Source: Carnegiea gigantea (Eukaryota; Streptophyta; Magnoliopsida; Caryophyllales; Cactaceae). Taken from it: a stretch of DNA of 64,000 nt. The translations under genes were made by a program, and so were the position numbers. Each line of letters opens with the position of its first letter. The first letter of the stretch is position 1. A model generated the notes under the pieces. The model saw only the letters and a program-made list of their open reading frames with translations. It was not told where the DNA came from and searched no databases. Below, one piece after another: positions 59,750 to 64,000 of this stretch. Where the stretch lies: the NCBI GenBank assembly GCA_029747015.1, contig JAKOGI010001260.1, positions 62,001 through 126,000 on the forward strand, written 5' to 3'.

Positions 59750-62200
59750 TTGTTCGGATCATGCACAATTATGGCATGTAGAGAAGAATTTAGGGTAATA
59801 CGTCTTTGTCGCCGAAATAGCTTGCTTTCAAGCAACAAAAATAGACAATGTGAGCTTTTCATGGGAAACATTCTGTTTCCTTTGGGATATCGAAAACCAT
59901 TAGGTAGATACATAAGGATTGTCTAATTTAAGAGAAACCCGTTCTTAATTGTTAGCATATATTTCGACAATATTGGGAAGATTTTTTCTTTCTCGCCTTT
60001 CGATTGTATTTGTTTGGCGTTGGGCGTAAGTGACCAGCACAAATTTTGCAATTGCACTTTAGTCCTCCTCAATAAGCAGCTATTAGTTACTTTAACAGTC
60101 CTAATTCTTTTCACTAGTTATGAAATAAAGTATAATCGGAAAAATGGCTCCGTGAGTGCATATTAATTTAATTCTTGGTAACATGTGTTCCGCTCAACAA
60201 AATAAATTAGTCAAGCGGTAGTAGAAGCAGTAGTAGCAATGATGGCAGCATCAATAGTAGTTATCAAATCATAATGATAGTAATAATAATCAGAATTAAG
60301 TTCAAAAAAGAAAATAGATTAGTGTTTAAAAACTTTATTAGAAGGACTGAACAAGTGAACTTCATATATATGTATATATGTTCAACCATTTTAAATACAT
60401 TGACATAATGAATATAGAATTTATCACAGCATGATGTGCCCTGGACAGGTGAGAAATATCACCATGAAAGTAAGGGTATTTTAATGGTAAAAACGATTGC
60501 GATCCAATCATAATATGCCAATATAACATTGGTAAACTCTTTGTTTGTGTAAATGTAATTTTTTGTATTATGAGATATATGTGTATTAATTGAATAATTG
60601 ACTAGGAGGTCATGAAAGAAAAAGATAATAAATGTTATATGATTCTCTTCACTATTTTAGGATTTAATAAAACTTACTTCAATTAGACAAAGGTTAGATT
60701 ACGAAGAACATATATCGTTAAATTTCGGAAGAAAGTGGGAAGTAATTGCAATTAAGGACATCGTGTAGGTCCCTTTGACATTGTCCCCTACAAGAGCATT
60801 GCAATCTCCAATCTACAAATTCTTCTCTCAAGTTGGCACAGGTTTTTAAATGTTGTCATGCTCAATGACAGTCACTAAGATTTGGGTGGCAAGCAAAGCC
60901 CACCTAATATTTTTTGTTCGGCTACTATTTAGGCAGCAACGCCTTTCCCTCATGGATAACCCAAGTTATATTATTCCTTACCTACTAGATTCAAGGTATT
61001 GCTTAGTTTTCTTTAAACTCTATACGATATTCTACTACTCCTGCTAGTGTAATAAGGGAGAATTTCCGCTTATTTGATGCACACCATTTAATTGTCCCCT
61101 CTTGGAGAAACTACCCTTCTCTCTATCATCAATATCTCCCTTCTTTCAAGTTTCTAGGGGCACTTTCTAAAAATAGTTTCTTTTTCCTGGAAAGTAAAAA
61201 TCTTTAAAGAAGTGTAATATATCATTTTGCATAACTGAGGTTCAGTTAGCTCCTAGAATTTAGTGAAATTGACAATACAGTAATATTCATTACTTTTGTT
61301 CATTTTAATCATGAATTCCTTGGACTTGCTGTGATTAATGTGTGCTTGTGGATGCTCTTGTGTGTCTTAAATAGCTGAAGTACGCGCTACACTTTCAAGG
61401 AACTTTAATTTGAGGGGGAAAAAACCTTGCATGCAACGGCGACAAATGAAGTTCTAGCTAAGAGGTGCACCTAGAAGAGAGTGTGGCATGGAGACTCGAT
61501 CTAAAGTGAAATATAAAATATGTGACAGAAGATTTTGTAAGCATCTCTTGATGTTGCTAGGTAGCTTCTTTAAGGTCTTTACACAAAGTAAGGGGCATGG
61601 ACTTGGTTTGGAAAGAACTCAGACAAATGAGATTGTTGGGATGTCATACATGAGTAGATTTCCTAATTGGGGGACTTCGATCAACACGACAATGACAAAA
61701 CCCTTGTGGATCAGTTTTCTTATAGGTAATTGGTTTAAGAATGAAGCGTCTCTTGATTCTGGTGTCATGGCCTTTGCCCAAGAAGATTCCCTCCTTGGAT
61801 CTCGATCTGAAAGAGATAAGAAATTGCCCTATATCAAGCAACCAAATCCTCTCTTTTGTACAAGATAGCCCACATATTATTGATCATATGACAGCTCTGG
61901 AGTAATTACCCCTATGACTTATGAATTTTAAGGTAGAATCGAGAAACTTATAGTAACTTGATGTTGGTAGATATTTCTTTTCCCTTATCAAAAATCTATG
62001 TGATATTATGTTATAAAAGAATCAAACACGAAATATATGCTAACTACATATATAAAGACATAGTTTTCCCAAATATCATTTTCATTATTGGTGTCCACTC
62101 AATGTCAAAAGCTAGCGCAACGTACAAGGAGAAGAAATAAGCTATATACCCACTCTAACCTTGTTATTTAACGCAGATTGTTCTTCTCAACCATGTCACA
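59750..62200. other. upstream of copy D and spacer D-E (no RTE)
   Basis: The 5' flank of copy D runs straight into spacer near 60715-60740 (AAGAACATATATCGTTAAATT), showing the empty site of the RTE insertion. It carries about 28 bp (TCTGTTTCCTTTGGGATATC region, 59872-59899) that copies B and C lack. The spacer frame at 61650-61868 (SLDSGVMAFAQEDSLLGSRS) is the most open version of the unrecognised conserved block. Confidence 0.75.
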
Positions 62201-62262
62201 ACTAATAAAATTTGCTCAATACCATATTTTAAGTGGTGTTATTTTTCTTTATGGCGTTATAA

Positions 62263-62919
62263 CTAATAAGTTTGATCACCAGGTTTCTGCATGCGTAAGA
62301 CTCTATTTTTCTCCAAAGCGTCGTAATTGATGAACTTGTTCAATAACTTTCTTCCAGTAGGCGAGGCTCTGTTTTTCTTCATCGCATCGTAACTGACGAA
62401 CTTGTTCATGTGCTTCCCACCAGTGGGGAGGGGTCTATTTTTCTTCATTGCATTGTAACTGATGAATTCGTTCATGAGCTTCCTTCCAGTAGGCAAGGCT
62501 CTATTTTTCTTTAAAGCGTCATAACCAATGAATTTGTTTAGGAGGTGCCTTCCAGTGGCAAAGGCTCTATTTTCCTTCAATGTGTCATAGCTGATGAACT
62601 TGTTCAACAAGTGCTTTCCAATGGCTCTGTCATTCTTCACAGCATCGTAACTAATGAACTTGTTCAAGAGCTTCCTTCTGTTGGCTCTGCTTTTCTCCAT
62701 GGTATCGTAGCTAATGAACTTGCCCAACAAATTCCTTCTAGCGGCCCTAGAATCACCGATGATATTAATCTCTTTATGCAGGCTCTGCAAATTGTTTTCC
62801 TTCATAGCAGCTTCACTAATGAACTTTTTCCCACTGACATCATAGTCATTGTTAGTTTCAGTCTCTGCAACTTTTGCACTAAGTAAGGAGGAGGAAACAA
62901 AGAGCAAATCAATTAGCAT
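62263..62919 (-). CDS. array copy E: shorter FxxYD-repeat precursor, shifted start
   Basis: The ancestral start (62950-62952) is followed by a TAG at codon 5 (62938-62940), where B-D have a Trp codon. An ATG at 62917-62919, where B has Val12, opens a 218-residue frame. It still begins with a hydrophobic stretch (MLIDLLFVSSSLLSAKVAE) that could act as a signal peptide. There are only seven repeats; the second set of four seen in B-D is absent. Tetrads are FISY four times, FIGY, FVSY and FINY. One unit has YN for YD, and Gly-Lys replaces Gly-Arg-Lys in one linker. It ends in the same QKPGDQTY tail. It may be functional or early in decay. Confidence 0.65.
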   Translation of the reverse strand: MLIDLLFVSSSLLSAKVAETETNNDYDVSGKKFISEAAMKENNLQSLHKEINIIGDSRAARRNLLGKFISYDTMEKSRANRRKLLNKFISYDAVKNDRAIGKHLLNKFISYDTLKENRAFATGRHLLNKFIGYDALKKNRALPTGRKLMNEFISYNAMKKNRPLPTGGKHMNKFVSYDAMKKNRASPTGRKLLNKFINYDALEKNRVLRMQKPGDQTY

Positions 62920-63105
62920 AACTACAACTTTCTCTCTCTAATTGCGCGCCATGCTAGCTAACTTATATTATAGGAACCTTTGACGAGGAAGGGGGTTCCA
63001 GGGAACAAAAAGGAAAATAGAGGAAAAATTTTTTGTTCCTTTTTGGCCCCTAATTTGGAGATCAAAAGAGTGAAACGCTTAGTTTGAAATGTCTAGGATG
63101 GAGAA

Positions 63106-63113
63106 TATTTATA
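63106..63113 (-). promoter_or_regulatory. TATA box of array copy E
   Basis: TATAAATA in the conserved upstream block. About 75 bp further out the homology to the other copies stops at an LTR-like boundary. Confidence 0.5.
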
Positions 63114-63189
63114 TTGTTGGGATCATGTACAAATTATGGCACATAAAGGAGAATTCACGGTAATACGTTTTTATCATCGAAATACCTTG

Positions 63190-64000
63190 TGTTGACCCAA
63201 TTAATGTGTAAGGTTTTGATGATAACAATCCAAATAGACTAGCCAATATGCTGTGCTTGAATTGTGTGTTGAGATAAGATTCGAAAATACTTGGAATAGT
63301 TCGAATAAGCATGCAGCATCAAAGGCGATACATGCACACTGAGCCTAGCTGATAACAAAAGTCTGAGAACATTTCCTCAAAACAGTTCTTAGCACAGAGC
63401 ACGGAGCATAGCATGGAACATCAAAATCATATGCAAGGAGTTCAGCTGATAACAAGAGTCTTAGACTTAGTATTGGTTTTATTTTTTATATTCTTGTTAA
63501 TATGCTAATTAGAAGGTCTTGACTTAGCGTTTGCTTTGAAAGTTTTTTTTTAAGTACTTCAGAATACTGCCTCAGAATAGTTCTGAGAAGTCAGGTTTGT
63601 GGTGTTCTGACGTCAAAGACAAAAACGAATTTCAAGATTTTAGAATGATTTTTTTACTGACGATTTTCTTGAAATAGTTATGATTAATTTCCCTGTATCA
63701 GTAGAGTCTAAAAAGATTTTTTCTTTAAAGATAATGTTGAGAGATTTTAGTTTCTTTCCTTAAAAATAATTTTGAAAGATCCTTGAAAGATTTTATCCTA
63801 TCCTTTAAGGAAAGAATATCAAGTGGAGAGATTGTGAGGAGCTTGACTGCTAAGTTGCTATGTGGGCGTGGAATTCTCTTTACCCTACTCGTGCGCCATA
63901 TGGCCCAAACTATTTAAGTCTCCTCCTTCTCTAGTTTTTCTTAAGGTTTTGCAAGGGTTTAAAATTGTCTTTGTGAGTCTGAATTTTCTGAGAGAAAACC
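63190..64000 (+). mobile_element. partial LTR retrotransposon end, runs off window
   Basis: Homology with the 5' flank of copies B-D stops at AATACCTTG, and TGTTGACCCAATTAATG begins. This starts with TG and is soon followed by GGTTTTGATGATAACAA, typical of the start of many plant copia LTRs. Near 63905-64000 there is CTATTTAAG, CT-rich sequence and AGAGAAAACC, resembling the TATA/R part of an LTR. The right end is beyond the window. Confidence 0.6.

Noticed and set aside
42960..62919. CRISPR-like or satellite array
   Set aside because: The short periodic units are codon-phased protein repeats inside reading frames with a signal peptide, in a plant genome. They are not spacer-repeat DNA or non-coding satellite.

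Overview
The window is nuclear DNA from a flowering plant, most likely a woody eudicot. It has long, AT-rich, transposon-filled introns, GT-AG splice sites, dense LINE/SINE/MITE/LTR remnants and long microsatellites. Two conserved single-copy genes are readable, and one lineage-specific tandem gene array fills the right third.

Left (1-15 kb): an L1-type LINE fragment, a SINE with a 14-bp target-site duplication, and a minus-strand two-exon gene (4422-9024) for a plant-specific small membrane protein of unknown role. Its 3.9-kb intron holds an LTR fragment. A microsatellite and a roughly 1-kb foldback element follow.

Middle (15.3-37 kb): a complete plus-strand gene for the mitochondrial ATP-dependent protease Lon (LON1 type). 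I could place all 20 exons with matching phases; they encode 977 residues including Walker A, Walker B and the Ser/Lys catalytic dyad. One intron is GC-AG. Intron 1 (9 kb) is packed with LINEs in both orientations, and intron 11 holds a LINE tail with a MITE inside it.

Then (37-42.6 kb): decayed mobile DNA, including a Ty3/gypsy protease split by a hAT-type MITE with an exact 8-bp target duplication.

Right (about 42.66-63.19 kb): a tandem array of five minus-strand genes, one of them broken, that encode short secreted proteins. Each is a signal peptide followed by 7-11 copies of a 19-22-residue unit around (N)(K/E)F(I/V)(S/G/N)YD, separated by basic linkers. The layout resembles multi-core precursors of plant ribosomal peptides. 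No modifying enzyme lies in the window, so the product is unknown. The array grew by an internal four-repeat duplication, insertion of an RTE-type LINE, and a very recent 6,416-bp tandem duplication that copied gene and LINE together. An LTR-retrotransposon end caps the array at 63190.

The three regions show no functional link to each other. The array is the part most likely to be undescribed biology.
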